Below are positions 30,223 through 40,092 of a DNA stretch of 64,000 bases, in pieces. The notes beneath the pieces were generated by a model. It was not told where the DNA came from. It did no database searches and saw only the letters and a list, made by a program, of their open reading frames with translations. Every line of letters starts with the position of its first letter. Position 1 is the first letter of the stretch. The DNA is taken from NCBI RefSeq assembly GCF_000312425.1, contig NZ_HE997181.1, forward strand, positions 1,795,829 through 1,859,828, given 5' to 3'. The translations under genes were made by a program, and so were the position numbers. Source of the stretch: Reyranella massiliensis 521. Lineage in GTDB: Bacteria; Pseudomonadota; Alphaproteobacteria; Reyranellales; Reyranellaceae.

Positions 30223-31455
30223 ATGGACGGCTCAACCAAAGTGCAGGAAGCGACCGCGGAGACCAGCGGGGGCATGCCTCGGCGCTCCATGCGCAACATC
30301 GCGCTGCTGGCGATCTGCCAGGCACTGACGCAAAGCAGCAACACCTTGATGTTCGCCTCGTCGGCGCTGGCGGTGTTGACCATCGTTCCGCCGGACATGC
30401 GCATTTGGGCCAACCTGCCGGTCACCATGCAGCATCTCGGCGTCATGCTCTCGGTCTTTCCGGCCTCGGCGCTAATGATGCGTCGCGGCCGCAAGTTCGG
30501 TTTCCGCAGCGGCTCGGTGATGGGCATGGTCGGCGCCTCGTGCGCCGCGATCGGCGTCGGCGTCGGCAGCTTTCCGCTCATGTGCCTGGGCGGCATCTTC
30601 CTGGGGTATGGCATCGCCAACATGCAGCTCTACCGCTTTGCCGCGGTCGAGCTGGCGCCGGGCCATTTCCGGGCGCAGGCGATTTCCTATGTGACGGCGG
30701 GCGGCGTGCTCGCCGGCATCATCGGGCCCACCCTGGCGCGCTTTACCCCCGACCTCTGGATGCCGACCTTCCAGGCGAGCTTCGTGGCGGTAGTCATTGT
30801 CCACATCCTGGTCTTCATCGTCCTGGGCTTCATCGAGTTCCCGCAGGTCAAGAGCGAGGACACGGCCGGACCGCAGCGGCCGCTGCGGGAGATCGTCACC
30901 CAGCCGACCTACATGGTGGCCTGTGCCGGCGCCATGATCGCCTTCGGCGTGATGTCCTTCGTGATGGCGGCCTCTCCCCTGGCCATCGTGCAGTGCGGCC
31001 TCGACAAGACCGAGGCGCCGGTCACGATCTTCGTGCACGTCATGGGCATGTTCCTGCCGTCGTTCTTCACCGGCCACCTGATTTCCCGTTTCGGCATCTT
31101 CAACATGATGATGGCAGGCATCGTCCTGCTCGTGGCGGGGGTTGCGGTCGCCCTGATGGGCGTTACCGAATGGCACTTCCGGGGCGCCCTCAGCCTGAAC
31201 GGGGTGGGGTGGAACTTCCTGTTCGTGGGCGCCACGACCCTGCTGACGACGACCTATCGGCAGGCCGAGCGGGGCAAAGCGCAGGCTTTCAATGACTTCA
31301 TGGTGTTCGGCGTCACGACCGTTTCGAGCCTGATGGCCAGCGTCGTGCTGGAGCTGCAGGGCTGGGCGACGCTCAATTACGTGGCCCTGGTGCTGGTCCT
31401 GATCGCCTTTATCGTGATCGTTGCTTTCCGGTTGCGTCATCCGTCACGCGCCTGA
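30223..31455 (+). CDS. MFS transporter
   Basis: 410 residues with about 12 hydrophobic segments, beginning after a short polar N-terminus (to residue 22). The loop between helices 2 and 3 reads M-M-R-R-G-R-K-F-G-F-R-S-G-S, the basic MFS loop position. The substrate is not predictable. It stands alone, 78 bases after thiL, and its stop codon abuts the first copy of a structured direct repeat. The ribosome site before ATG 30223 is weak, so a slightly later start is possible. Confidence 0.85.
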   Translation: MDGSTKVQEATAETSGGMPRRSMRNIALLAICQALTQSSNTLMFASSALAVLTIVPPDMRIWANLPVTMQHLGVMLSVFPASALMMRRGRKFGFRSGSVMGMVGASCAAIGVGVGSFPLMCLGGIFLGYGIANMQLYRFAAVELAPGHFRAQAISYVTAGGVLAGIIGPTLARFTPDLWMPTFQASFVAVVIVHILVFIVLGFIEFPQVKSEDTAGPQRPLREIVTQPTYMVACAGAMIAFGVMSFVMAASPLAIVQCGLDKTEAPVTIFVHVMGMFLPSFFTGHLISRFGIFNMMMAGIVLLVAGVAVALMGVTEWHFRGALSLNGVGWNFLFVGATTLLTTTYRQAERGKAQAFNDFMVFGVTTVSSLMASVVLELQGWATLNYVALVLVLIAFIVIVAFRLRHPSRA

Positions 31456-31456
31456 C

Positions 31457-31514
31457 GCCAACCCTTTGAGGTGGCGTGGTTTTGCCTAATCGCCAGTTGA
31501 GCGATTCGGCGCAT
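31457..31514. repeat. Structured direct repeat, copy A
   Basis: Begins GCCAACCCTTTGAGG immediately after the MFS stop and ends GGCGCAT. It can form a hairpin AATCGC / GCGATT (31488-31493 and 31501-31506) with a 7-nt loop, extended outward by CC/GG after one mismatch. Copy B at 32119 shares the leader and the stem-loop with paired changes. The two copies flank the low-GC secreted-protein gene. Confidence 0.75.
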
Positions 31515-31520
31515 AGACGG

Positions 31521-31988
31521 TCACCGCGCACCGCCCCCAGACAGAGAACGCCGATATTCCGCATCAAAGCCCGAGAGACTGATTTCCCAGGGTCCAATTG
31601 TCCGGCCTCGCACGTCACTGTACTCGACCAACATGCGAGTGCCGTTGCGCATCTGTCTGATCGCTGCGGTCGCTTGCGCAGACGCCAGAATGCATCCTGC
31701 TGAGTCGCAATCAGACAACGTCACAGCCTGATTTTCATCGATCCTGATACGGGCTCTCGCCCCGTGACCGCTACCTACAACAACGATCCCGACTGGCGTC
31801 GTTGAAATGCCAACGATCAGCATGTTTTCTACACCTTGCTTCGGATCGATGGTAGCATCGACGCTGCAGTTTTTTTTGTCGGTCATCTGATCGGTACGGC
31901 ACTTGCTTTGCCACGTATTGTGTTGCGCTGAAGCCGAAACAGCACTCATTGCCAGCACGGCCATTGCAATGCCCGCTACACTTTTCAT
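31521..31988 (-). CDS. Secreted protein of unknown function (possibly IalB-like)
   Basis: 155 residues with a clear Sec signal peptide (M-K-S-V-A-G-I-A-M-A-V-L-A-M-S-A, cleavage after A-S-A near residue 21). The mature part has four Cys arranged C...C and C-D-S-A-G-C, a R-I-R-I-D segment and S-L-S-G-F near the end; this loosely recalls the IalB family of periplasmic proteins, with low certainty. Base composition is visibly lower in GC than its neighbours, and the gene lies between two imperfect direct repeats, suggesting an acquired cassette. Confidence 0.72.
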   Translation of the reverse strand: MKSVAGIAMAVLAMSAVSASAQHNTWQSKCRTDQMTDKKNCSVDATIDPKQGVENMLIVGISTTPVGIVVVGSGHGARARIRIDENQAVTLSDCDSAGCILASAQATAAIRQMRNGTRMLVEYSDVRGRTIGPWEISLSGFDAEYRRSLSGGGAR

Positions 31989-32118
31989 CTGCGACTCTTC
32001 CCTCGGTTGCGGTTGTGCGCCAAGCGCGTTCCGCCACTACTTATCACGTTGTCTTATTCCACCATTCCATGGTGGGAAAAGGAAATCTCAATTTAGATTG
32101 AATACGGCATACTCCAAT

Positions 32119-32180
32119 GCCAACCCTTTGAGGCGACGCGGTTTTTGTGCCTAGTCGCGAGTTGCGCGGCTAGGGCGCAT
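32119..32180. repeat. Structured direct repeat, copy B
   Basis: Shares GCCAACCCTTTGAGG, a T-run and the ending GGGCGCAT with copy A. It forms a longer hairpin, CCTAGTCGCG / CGCGGCTAGG (32150-32159 and 32165-32174, one G-T pair) with an AGTTG loop that copy A also has. Several stem differences between the copies are on both sides, keeping pairing (A-T in A, G-C in B). Confidence 0.75.
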
Positions 32181-32275
32181 CTGTCATTTTTTGGCCGCCT
32201 TCGCCCCGGGGGAGATACGCACTTCGGGCTGCGATGCGCCGGAAGCGCTGTGAAAACAACGGGTTAACAACAATT

Positions 32276-34384
32276 ATGTCGACTATTCTTTGGGCCGTTA
32301 TCGGCTGTGGCGTTATCGCCCTGCTGTACGGCATCGTGACGGCGTCGCGGGTCATGGCAGCAGATGCTGGCACGCCACGCATGCAGGAGATCGCGCAAGC
32401 GGTGCAGGAGGGAGCGGCCGCCTATCTGCGCCGCCAGTACACCACCATCGGCATCGTTGGCGTGGTCGTCCTGATCGTTCTCGCTCTATTGCTCGGCAAG
32501 TTCGCCGCGATCGGCTTCCTGATCGGCGCCGTGCTGTCGGGTGCCGCAGGCTTCATCGGTATGAACGTGTCGGTCCGCGCCAACGTGCGCACCGCGGTGG
32601 CTGCGCAGAAGAGCCTGGGGCAGGGCCTCGACCTCGCCTTCAAGTCGGGCGCCATCACCGGCATGCTGGTGGCGGGCCTCGCGCTTCTCGGCGTCGTCGG
32701 CTACTTCGCCGTACTGCTCAACATGGGAATCCCTGCCGGCGGCCGCGTGATGGTCGACGCGCTGGTGTCCCTGGGCTTCGGCGCTTCGCTGATCTCGATC
32801 TTCGCCCGTCTCGGCGGCGGCATCTTCACCAAGGGTGCGGACGTCGGCGGCGACATGGTCGGCAAGGTCGAAGCCGGCATTCCGGAAGATGACCCCCGCA
32901 ACCCGGCCACCATTGCCGACAACGTCGGCGACAATGTCGGCGATTGCGCCGGCATGGCGGCCGACCTGTTCGAGACCTACGCGGTGACGACCGTTGCCAC
33001 CATGGTCCTGGCCTCGATCTTCTTCCAGGCCGATGCAGTCCTGGTCTCCAAGCTGATGACCTATCCGCTGGCTATCGGCGGCGTCTGCATCCTGACCTCG
33101 ATCATCGGCACCTACTTTGTCCGGCTCGGCTCGGACAACAACATCATGTGGGCGATGTACAAGGGCTTCATCGCTGCGGCGGTGCTGTCCATTCCGGCCA
33201 TCTGGTTCGTGACCTCGCATGTCGTCGGCATGGACACGGTCATGAAGGTCGGCACGATGTCGTTCACCGGCATGTCGCTGTTCTGGTGCTCGCTGGTCGG
33301 CCTCGCCGTCACCGGCCTGATCATCTGGATCACCGAGTACTACACCGGCACCGACTACCGTCCGGTCAAGGCGGTGGCGCAGGCGTCGGTCACGGGTCAC
33401 GGCACCAACGTGATCGCAGGCCTCGCCATGTCGATGGAGGCCACCGCGCTGCCGGCGCTGGTGATCTGCTCCGGCATCGTGGTCTGCTACATCCTGGCCG
33501 GCCTGTTCGGCATCGCCATCGCCACCACCGCCATGCTGGCGCTGGCCGGCGTGGTCGTGGCGCTCGACGCTTACGGCCCGGTGACGGACAACGCGGGCGG
33601 TATCGCCGAAATGGCGGGCCTGCCGAAGGAAGTGCGCAAGAACACCGACGCGCTCGACGCGGTCGGCAACACCACCAAGGCCGTCACCAAGGGCTATGCC
33701 ATCGCGTCGGCAGGCCTCGGTGCGCTGGTGCTGTTCGCGGCCTACACCGAAGACCTCAAGTACTTCATCGGTCAGGGCAAGCTCGGCGTTCAGGGGACTG
33801 TGCAGTTCAGTCTCGAGAACCCGTATGTCATCGTCGGCCTGCTGATCGGCGGCCTGCTGCCGTATCTCTTCGGCGGCATGTCGATGCTGGCCGTCGGCCG
33901 TGCCGCGCAGGCGGTGGTCGAGGAAGTGCGCCGTCAGTTCAAGGAGAAGCCCGGCATCATGGCGGGCACCGACCGGCCGGATTACGGCCGTGCGGTCGAC
34001 ATGCTGACCAAGGCGGCGATCAAGGAGATGATCGTGCCGTCGCTGCTGCCGGTGCTGTCGCCGATCGTGGTCTACTTCGTCATCTCGGCGATCGCGACCA
34101 AGGCGGATGCCTTTGCCGCGGTGGGCGCCATGCTGCTCGGCGTGATCGTCACGGGCCTGTTCGTCGCCGTCTCGATGACGGCGGGTGGCGGCGCCTGGGA
34201 CAATGCCAAGAAGTACATCGAGGAAGGTCATTTCGGTGGCAAGGGATCCGAGGCCCACAAGGCCGCGGTGACTGGCGACACCGTCGGCGACCCGTACAAG
34301 GATACGGCGGGCCCGGCCGTCAACCCGATGATCAAGATCACCAACATCGTGGCGCTTCTGCTGCTCGCCGTGCTCGCGCACTGA
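32276..34384 (+). CDS. hppA: Proton-pumping membrane pyrophosphatase, K+-independent type
   Basis: 702 residues, about 16 membrane helices, using pyrophosphate hydrolysis to pump protons across the inner membrane. [11 protein letters not shown] and [12 protein letters not shown] are the catalytic acidic motifs. G-N-T-T-K-A-V-T has Lys468 and Thr471, the pair that marks K+-independent enzymes (K+-dependent ones have Ala first). ATG 32276 gives the normal N-terminus; no strong ribosome site precedes it. A terminator follows the stop. Confidence 0.95.
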   Translation: MSTILWAVIGCGVIALLYGIVTASRVMAADAGTPRMQEIAQAVQEGAAAYLRRQYTTIGIVGVVVLIVLALLLGKFAAIGFLIGAVLSGAAGFIGMNVSVRANVRTAVAAQKSLGQGLDLAFKSGAITGMLVAGLALLGVVGYFAVLLNMGIPAGGRVMVDALVSLGFGASLISIFARLGGGIFTKGADVGGDMVGKVEAGIPEDDPRNPATIADNVGDNVGDCAGMAADLFETYAVTTVATMVLASIFFQADAVLVSKLMTYPLAIGGVCILTSIIGTYFVRLGSDNNIMWAMYKGFIAAAVLSIPAIWFVTSHVVGMDTVMKVGTMSFTGMSLFWCSLVGLAVTGLIIWITEYYTGTDYRPVKAVAQASVTGHGTNVIAGLAMSMEATALPALVICSGIVVCYILAGLFGIAIATTAMLALAGVVVALDAYGPVTDNAGGIAEMAGLPKEVRKNTDALDAVGNTTKAVTKGYAIASAGLGALVLFAAYTEDLKYFIGQGKLGVQGTVQFSLENPYVIVGLLIGGLLPYLFGGMSMLAVGRAAQAVVEEVRRQFKEKPGIMAGTDRPDYGRAVDMLTKAAIKEMIVPSLLPVLSPIVVYFVISAIATKADAFAAVGAMLLGVIVTGLFVAVSMTAGGGAWDNAKKYIEEGHFGGKGSEAHKAAVTGDTVGDPYKDTAGPAVNPMIKITNIVALLLLAVLAH

Positions 34385-34407
34385 GCCGCTGAAGTCTCCA
34401 CAAAGAG

Positions 34408-34437
34408 AAAGCCCCGGTCGAAGGACCGGGGCTTTTT
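34408..34437. terminator. Bidirectional-looking terminator between hppA and bamE
   Basis: Perfect 9-bp stem GCCCCGGTC / GACCGGGGC (34411-34419, 34424-34432) with a GAAG loop, five T on the right and AAA on the left, between two convergent genes. It can serve hppA and probably bamE. Confidence 0.93.
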
Positions 34438-34489
34438 CGTTGTCGTCTTGAAGGCGGCCGTCTCGAAAGGGGCGGCCCGGAAGGGTGGC

Positions 34490-34990
34490 TCAGGGCGCGC
34501 CGCTGCCGCCGCCACCGCCGGTCGGAGCGCCGGGGTTGCTCTGCTGGCGCGGGCCGCTGAACCGGCCGACGTTGCCCAGGATCTGCTCCAGCACCGTGAG
34601 CTGCTTGCCCGAGGTCGGGGTGATGCGCTGGACCATCGCGATCTGCTCGGCATCCTTCAGGTCGTAGTTCTTGATGCCTTCGACGCGGCCCGAATCGTTG
34701 AAGGTGATCTGGATGACCTTCTGCTCGGTAATCTTGGGCTTGGTGAAGGCCCAGTATTCCTGCGTCTCGCTGATATAGTACCAGATGTTCGGATTGAACG
34801 TGGCGACCGCCGACGGCGATCCGATCACGCGCACGACGTCTTCGCGGCTCTGCGTGCCGACTTCGAGCTTTTCGACGGAGCCCGGTGTCGGCGTGAAGCC
34901 GCGCTGGTCGACGACATTGCTGCAGCCCCCGACGATGAGAAGGGGAGCGAGAAGGACGCCTGCCAGGGCAAGCGGGACTGTGCGACGCAT
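34490..34990 (-). CDS. bamE: Outer membrane assembly lipoprotein BamE (SmpA/OmlA)
   Basis: 166 residues from ATG 34990. The N-terminus is a lipoprotein signal, L-L-I-V-G-G-C with the lipid-bearing Cys at 23. G-T-Q-S-R-E-D-V-V-R-V-I-G-S-P-S and W-Y-Y-I-S are the SmpA/OmlA domain signatures. It is part of the BAM complex that inserts beta-barrel proteins. The upstream in-frame extension to 35134 lacks such features and is rejected. The C-terminus has a Gly/Pro-rich tail. It diverges from the bc1 chaperone gene. Confidence 0.92.
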   Translation of the reverse strand: MRRTVPLALAGVLLAPLLIVGGCSNVVDQRGFTPTPGSVEKLEVGTQSREDVVRVIGSPSAVATFNPNIWYYISETQEYWAFTKPKITEQKVIQITFNDSGRVEGIKNYDLKDAEQIAMVQRITPTSGKQLTVLEQILGNVGRFSGPRQQSNPGAPTGGGGGSGAP

Positions 34991-35090
34991 GGACGGTTTC
35001 TTGGCTTCGCGAGAAAGAGGGGCCACAACATGTCGTGATGCTGGGCGTCGGTCAACCGCTTGGGACACAGGGAATGGGGAGGAGAGTATC

Positions 35091-35585
35091 GTGTTTCGTC
35101 GCAGGAAGCCGGAGGAAGAATTTGCCGCTTCCATCTACAAGCGTACGGCCGAACAGTCGCGCACACCCCATCTCTTCGAGAGCTGCGGCATTCCCGACAA
35201 TCTCTATGGCCGTTTCGATTCGCTATCCCTGCACGCCGCGTTGATGATCGATCGCCTGCGCCGCGAACCCGATGGCGACGCCCTGGCCCAGGCCTTCTTC
35301 GACGCGATGTTCCGCCACCTCGACCTCACCCTGCGCGAGATCGGGGTCCAAGACCTGGGGGTCGGCCGGCGAATCAAGGTCATGGCCGAAGGGCTGCACG
35401 GGCGGGCGCTGGCCTACCGCGAGGCGCTGGCCGGCGGCCCGACGCCGCTGGCGGAGGTCTTGCGCCGCAACGCCTATGGCGGTAGTCCGCCAGAGGAGGC
35501 GCAGACTGTCGCTGCCCTCGAGGCCTATGTCCGGCGCTATGCCGACCAACTCGCGGCAACGGCTCGCGGCGATCTTGCAAAGTGA
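35091..35585 (+). CDS. Ubiquinol-cytochrome c chaperone family protein (CBP3-like)
   Basis: 164 residues from GTG 35091, preceded by G-G-G-G-A-G-G-A-G. The domain (residues about 20-150) carries Y-G-R-F-D-S-L-S-L-H-A-A-L, F-F-D-A-M-F-R-H-L-D-L-T-L-R-E-I-G-V and D-L-G-V-G-R-R-I-K, matching the bacterial homologs of mitochondrial CBP3, which assist assembly of the bc1 complex. It is followed by yceD after 9 bases, as in many Alphaproteobacteria. Confidence 0.9.
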   Translation: MFRRRKPEEEFAASIYKRTAEQSRTPHLFESCGIPDNLYGRFDSLSLHAALMIDRLRREPDGDALAQAFFDAMFRHLDLTLREIGVQDLGVGRRIKVMAEGLHGRALAYREALAGGPTPLAEVLRRNAYGGSPPEEAQTVAALEAYVRRYADQLAATARGDLAK

Positions 35586-35594
35586 ATTAAGTAA

Positions 35595-36179
35595 ATGCCA
35601 CAAAATACTGAAAAAAAACAAAAATCGGAACTCGAGCGGATTGTCGATCTTGAGCGAATGGGCACGAATGGCGCCGCCGTCGAAATCGTCGCTTCCGACA
35701 CCGAGCGGGCGGCCCTGGCCAAGCGGTTCGGCTTTCTTGGCTTGCCGGCCTTTTCCGCCCGCGTGACCGTGGACCGTCGGCCCGGCGGCCAGGTGATTGT
35801 GGAAGGGCGGCTGCGCGGGACGATCATCCAGGCCTGCGTGCTGAGCCTTGAGCCGGTACCTCAGGAACTGGACGATGCCTTCAGGCTGGTTTTTGCCGAG
35901 AACCTTTCCGACGAGCGCGACCCCGAGAGCGGCGAGGCCGTCCTCAATGCTCAGGCCGATGCCCCCGAACCCCTCGCCGAAAATATGCTCGATGTCGGCG
36001 AAATTGTCGCCGAGCAGCTCTCGCTGACGGCCGACCCCTATCCCAGAAGGGCCGGAATCAAGCTCGAAGATGTATTGCCCAAGCTGCGCACGGCGGGCCG
36101 CCGGGGCCCACCGGAACAGCGCCGCCACCCCTTTGCGGGCCTTGCCGCCCTGAGGGACAAACCGCGCCGCGGCCGCTAA
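35595..36179 (+). CDS. yceD: YceD/DUF177-family protein
   Basis: 194 residues. The pattern A-R-V-T-V-D-R-R-P-G-G-Q-V-I-V-E-G-R-L-R, the C-V-L-S-L-E-P-V-P region and the E-N-M-L-D-V-G-E-I-V-A-E-Q-L-S-L segment are typical of DUF177. YceD proteins sit before rpmF and are associated with 23S rRNA accumulation in E. coli and plants. The N-terminus is Lys-rich (K-K-Q-K-S). Downstream rpmF is 123 bases away. Confidence 0.9.
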   Translation: MPQNTEKKQKSELERIVDLERMGTNGAAVEIVASDTERAALAKRFGFLGLPAFSARVTVDRRPGGQVIVEGRLRGTIIQACVLSLEPVPQELDDAFRLVFAENLSDERDPESGEAVLNAQADAPEPLAENMLDVGEIVAEQLSLTADPYPRRAGIKLEDVLPKLRTAGRRGPPEQRRHPFAGLAALRDKPRRGR

Positions 36180-36302
36180 ACTGTTGCGGCGGTAGAACGA
36201 TTTGGCTAGAGAATGCCGCCCGCCGCGCCTATAGAGCGCGGCCGCAGCTTTTTTGGGGCAGGCGCAGTCGTCTTGAAACGCCGCCCCGTCGTGGAGATCG
36301 TT

Positions 36303-36497
36303 ATGGCAGTTCCCAAGAAGAAGGTTTCTAAGTCCCGCCGCAACATGCGTCGCTCGCACCACGCGGTGCCGACCATGGCCTATATGGAGTGCAAGAATTG
36401 CGGCGAGTTGAAGCGCCCGCACATGGTTTGCACGCATTGCGGCTACTACCGCGAGGACATGCCGGTCCTGGCCGACAGCGCGTCGGCCGAGAAGTAG
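36303..36497 (+). CDS. rpmF: 50S ribosomal protein L32
   Basis: 64 residues. [20 protein letters not shown] is the standard L32 start, followed by a four-Cys zinc ribbon (C-K-N-C and C-T-H-C). ATG 36303 is chosen over the longer in-frame start because the protein family begins exactly there. Located between yceD and plsX, the conserved order. Confidence 0.96.
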   Translation: MAVPKKKVSKSRRNMRRSHHAVPTMAYMECKNCGELKRPHMVCTHCGYYREDMPVLADSASAEK

Positions 36498-36548
36498 TCT
36501 GCAGCACGCCGCCGGCGATGCGCTGGCATTCGACAGGCGGGGCTTTGA

Positions 36549-37619
36549 GTGAGCACGGGTAAGATCGTCCTGGCGCTCGACGGCATGGGGGGCGATCACG
36601 CCCCCGATGTCATCGTGAACGGCGCCAATATCGCGCGTGAGCGCTATCCCGGGACATCCTTCCTGTTGTTCGGCGATCCGGCGCGGCTGAAGCCGCTGGT
36701 CGACAGGCACAAGGGCCTGTCGCAGGTCCTTGAAATCGTACCGGCCGAAGATGCCGTGCTGGCGGAAGACAAGCCGTCGTTCGCGCTGCGCCGTCGCCGC
36801 AAGTCGAGCATGTGGCTGGCCGTCGAGGCCGCCGCTCAAGGGCGTGCCGATACCGTGGTTTCCGCCGGCAATACCGGCGCGCTGCTCGCCATCTCGATGT
36901 TTGCCATGCGCACCATCGCAGGCGCTCATCGTCCGGCGTTGGCGTCGTTTCTGCCGACCTCGCGCGGCGAGACTGTCATGCTCGACCTCGGCGCCAACCT
37001 CGAATGCGATGCCGACAACCTCGCCGAGTTTGCGGTCATGGGCAGCGTCTTCGCCCAGGTCCTGCTCGGTCTGGACCGGCCCAAGGTCGGCCTGCTGAAC
37101 GTCGGATCCGAAGAAGAGAAGGGGCACGAGGAGTTGCGGCAGGCCGCGCGGCGGCTGAGGCGCCCGGAGGCACCTGTTAATTTCCACGGATTCGTTGAGG
37201 GCAACGACATCGGGGCCGGGGTGGTCGATGTTGTCGTCACGGACGGGTTCACGGGAAATGTCTCGTTGAAGTCGATCGAGGGAACGGCGAAGCTTTATAC
37301 GCAGTGGGTACGTGAGGTCTTCAAGACATCGACCTTCGCGAAGATCGGTGGTCTCTTCGCGGCAGGCGCCTTCCTCAAGATGCGCAAGCGCGTCGATCCG
37401 CGGCGCTACAATGGCGGCGTTTTCCTGGGCCTCGACGGCGTCTGCGTAAAGAGTCATGGCGGCACCGATGCGCTGGGCTTTGCCTATGCGATCGGCGTGG
37501 CCGTCGATCTGGTTCGCTATGAGTACAAGAGCAAGCTTGCCGAGGGGCTGACCAAGTTGCACGAGGTCACCTCGGTTGCCGAAGCGTCGGCGCTGCAGGC
37601 AAGCGGAGGGGCCGAGTGA
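36549..37619 (+). CDS. plsX: Phosphate acyltransferase PlsX
   Basis: 356 residues. It converts acyl-ACP to acyl-phosphate at the start of phospholipid synthesis. [10 protein letters not shown] at the N-terminus, [20 protein letters not shown] and [10 protein letters not shown] are PlsX signatures. GTG start 36549; the stop overlaps the fabH start (GTGA), so the two lipid genes are co-translated. Confidence 0.95.
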   Translation: MSTGKIVLALDGMGGDHAPDVIVNGANIARERYPGTSFLLFGDPARLKPLVDRHKGLSQVLEIVPAEDAVLAEDKPSFALRRRRKSSMWLAVEAAAQGRADTVVSAGNTGALLAISMFAMRTIAGAHRPALASFLPTSRGETVMLDLGANLECDADNLAEFAVMGSVFAQVLLGLDRPKVGLLNVGSEEEKGHEELRQAARRLRRPEAPVNFHGFVEGNDIGAGVVDVVVTDGFTGNVSLKSIEGTAKLYTQWVREVFKTSTFAKIGGLFAAGAFLKMRKRVDPRRYNGGVFLGLDGVCVKSHGGTDALGFAYAIGVAVDLVRYEYKSKLAEGLTKLHEVTSVAEASALQASGGAE

Positions 37620-38587
37620 TTCGTTCTGTTGTCCAGGGATGCGGCGCCTATCTGCCGGAGCGTATCGTCACCAACGACGAACTGGCCGCCAAGGTCGAGA
37701 CCTCCGACGAGTGGATCCAGCAGCGCACCGGCATCCGCCAGCGCCACATTGCGGCGGATGGTGAATTCACCTCGCATCTCGCGATCAAGGCGTCGCAGCG
37801 TGCGCTCGACCATGCCGGCATCAAGGCGTCGGATCTCGACCTGATCGTGCTGGCCACGGCGACGCCGGACGAGACCTTTCCCGCCACGGCAACGCGCGTG
37901 CAGGCCGAACTCGGCATGACCCGCGGCGCGGCGTTCGACGTCCAGGCGGTCTGCGCCGGCTTCGTCTATGCCGTCTCGGTCGCCGACAGCCTGATCAAGA
38001 ACGGCGTCGCCTCGACGGCGCTGGTGATCGGCGCGGAGACCTTCTCGCGCATCCTCGACTGGAACGATCGCGGGACCTGTGTGCTGTTCGGCGACGGCGC
38101 GGGCGCCATCGTGCTCAAGGCCGAGCAGGGCAAGGGCACCTCGGCCGACCGTGGCATCCTCGCCAACGCACTGCACTCCGACGGCCGCCAGCACGACATC
38201 CTCTATGTCGACGGTGGGCCGTCTTCGACGCGCACCACCGGCTTCCTTCGGATGGAAGGCAAGGAAGTCTTCAAACATGCCGTTGTCAACATGGCCGCCG
38301 TTGTCGGCGAGGTGTTGGAGAAGGCGGGCCTACAGTCCAAGGACATCGACTGGCTGGTGCCGCATCAGGCTAACAAACGCATCATCGACGGTACGGGCCG
38401 CAAGCTCGGCCTGCCCGCGGAGCGTGTGGTCGTAACCGTCGACAAGCACGCCAACACGTCCGCTGCTTCGATCCCTCTGGCGCTCGATACCGCCGTGAAG
38501 GATGGCCGCATCAAGAAGGGCGATCTGCTGCTGATGGAGGGCATCGGCGGCGGTTTGGCCTGGGGTGCCTCGCTCGTCCGCTGGTAA
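37616..38587 (+). CDS. fabH: 3-Oxoacyl-ACP synthase III
   Basis: 323 residues. The condensing-enzyme triad is complete: C113 in Q-A-V-C-A-G-F, H250 in V-P-H-Q-A-N, N280 in K-H-A-N-T-S-A. It initiates fatty acid synthesis by condensing acetyl-CoA with malonyl-ACP. GTG 37616 overlaps the plsX stop. The gene is followed by ihfA after 142 bases. Confidence 0.96.
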   Translation: MIRSVVQGCGAYLPERIVTNDELAAKVETSDEWIQQRTGIRQRHIAADGEFTSHLAIKASQRALDHAGIKASDLDLIVLATATPDETFPATATRVQAELGMTRGAAFDVQAVCAGFVYAVSVADSLIKNGVASTALVIGAETFSRILDWNDRGTCVLFGDGAGAIVLKAEQGKGTSADRGILANALHSDGRQHDILYVDGGPSSTRTTGFLRMEGKEVFKHAVVNMAAVVGEVLEKAGLQSKDIDWLVPHQANKRIIDGTGRKLGLPAERVVVTVDKHANTSAASIPLALDTAVKDGRIKKGDLLLMEGIGGGLAWGASLVRW

Positions 38588-38729
38588 GACTCCCTCGCTG
38601 GTCGAGGGGCGAAATCGGCCGTAACGGAACGTGAACAGACGGCGATTCAAGTCCAGCCTCTATCCTACTGATATTGACCGCTTTCCCACCTTAGAGTAAG
38701 GATTAAGTAGGGGGAAGGAAGGGTACCGG

Positions 38730-39041
38730 ATGGAAGGCCGGACTATCACGCGAGCCGATCTCAGCGAGTCAGTGTTCCAGGAAGTGGGACTGTCTCGTAA
38801 TGAGTCCAGCGACCTTGTGGAGACGATCCTCTCCGAGGTGGTGGAGGCTTTGGCACGTGGTGAATCGGTGAAGATCTCCTCGTTCGGGAGCTTCACGGTT
38901 CGCGACAAGGGCCAGCGTGTGGGCCGCAATCCAAAGACTGGGCAGGAGGTTCCGATTCTGCCGCGGCGGGTACTCGTCTTTCGAGCGTCGAATGTCCTTA
39001 AATCTTTGATCAACGGGACGCCCGGCGAGGAAAAAGGATAG
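38730..39041 (+). CDS. ihfA: Integration host factor alpha subunit
   Basis: 103 residues of the HU/IHF family. [16 protein letters not shown] at the start, [13 protein letters not shown] and [12 protein letters not shown] in the DNA-binding arm, R-R-V-L-V-F-R-A-S at the end. The placement after fabH and before a MerR gene is the standard alphaproteobacterial ihfA context. IHF bends DNA in transcription and recombination. Confidence 0.94.
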   Translation: MEGRTITRADLSESVFQEVGLSRNESSDLVETILSEVVEALARGESVKISSFGSFTVRDKGQRVGRNPKTGQEVPILPRRVLVFRASNVLKSLINGTPGEEKG

Positions 39042-39066
39042 CTGCGAGCTGTCGAGGGGATAAGAG

Positions 39067-39597
39067 ATGGCTGTTTCGGTTCAGGCCGCTGAAAGGCGGG
39101 TTGAGAAGTCGGCGCAGGCCTTTCGCACGATCAGCGAGGTCGCGACGGAGCTGGACGTTCCGCAGCATGTTCTGCGGTTCTGGGAAAGCAAGTTCAGCCA
39201 GGTTCGCCCGCTGAAGAGGGGCGGTGGTCGCCGCTACTATCGGCCGGAAGATATCGACCTCCTGCGCCGCATCCGGACGCTGCTGTATGAAGACGGCTAC
39301 ACCATCAAGGGCGTCCAGCGCCTGCTGAAGGAGGGCCGTGGCCGCCTGCCGGCGCAGCGGCTCGATCTTGCCGCCGAGAGCGCTCTGGAGAGCCTGCGTA
39401 TTGTCTCGGCACGGGCCGAGGCCATGGCCGCGGGGGCCAACCGCCAGCCGCTGCCACGCACGGGCCCGCAGCCCTCGACCACCACGCCCCGCGCGGCGGT
39501 TCTAGACCTGCACAAGCGGCGTGAGATCGAATCCGTTCTCGAAGACCTGGAACAGGCGCTGACGCAGCTGCGCAGCACGCTCAAGGCCCACAACTAG
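39067..39597 (+). CDS. MerR-family transcriptional regulator
   Basis: 176 residues with an N-terminal winged helix (about 18-90): [19 protein letters not shown] and [17 protein letters not shown] are the MerR DNA-binding and wing segments. No Cys metal-binding set is seen in the C-terminal part, so it is not an obvious metal sensor. It lies 25 bases after ihfA and is probably co-transcribed; this pair is conserved in Alphaproteobacteria. Effector unknown. Confidence 0.9.
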   Translation: MAVSVQAAERRVEKSAQAFRTISEVATELDVPQHVLRFWESKFSQVRPLKRGGGRRYYRPEDIDLLRRIRTLLYEDGYTIKGVQRLLKEGRGRLPAQRLDLAAESALESLRIVSARAEAMAAGANRQPLPRTGPQPSTTTPRAAVLDLHKRREIESVLEDLEQALTQLRSTLKAHN

Positions 39598-39786
39598 TCT
39601 TGCCCGCCCGTACCGCCGTCAGGCGGGACTCAAGGGGTGGCTGTTTTCGATCCTGACAGCCACAAGATCGGGTGGGAATTGTAAGAGAGTGTAACAAGCA
39701 TCTGATTTTGCTTGGGTTTTTGCCACACACGCGTATCGTGCTTCGCGAGGGGCTTATCAACGGTATCGTCAGAGGGGGACGGAGCC

Positions 39787-40092
39787 GTGTTTGCAGATCG
39801 TGAACTGGCGCGCCATCAGGCGCAGTCATTGAATGCACTTGCTTTCAATGACAATGGGTTGGAGGAGGATCTTCCAACTTTACATGAGCTACTTTACTTG
39901 CGCCGTGGTCTCACGCAGGCCGGCGGCAAGCTGCCATTGTTCGACCTGGACGGGCAACAAGTCGATGTTGCCATCGTCAAGCAATGCCTGAAGCGGGGCT
40001 GGGCCGAGCCCTGGTTCAACAATCCGCTGAAGCCGGGCTGGCTGGTGTGCAAGCTCACCGAGGCGGGCCGGCAGGTCGCGGCCGGGCTGTAA
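39787..40092 (+). CDS. Hypothetical small protein
   Basis: About 101 residues from GTG 39787 (preceded by G-A-G-G-G-G-G-A-C-G-G-A). The sequence (F-A-D-R-E-L-A-R-H ... L-P-T-L-H-E-L-L-Y-L-R-R-G ... G-W-L-V-C-K-L-T-E-A-G-R-Q-V) reads like a small soluble protein with a possible winged-helix end, L-T-E-A-G-R being common there. It overlaps the convergent MFS gene by 38 bases. I do not recognise a family. Confidence 0.6.
   Translation: MFADRELARHQAQSLNALAFNDNGLEEDLPTLHELLYLRRGLTQAGGKLPLFDLDGQQVDVAIVKQCLKRGWAEPWFNNPLKPGWLVCKLTEAGRQVAAGL

Noticed and set aside
32486..34381. 631-codon frame on the minus strand
   Set aside because: Histidine/Asp-rich antisense of the hppA coding sequence, a common artefact in high-GC DNA.
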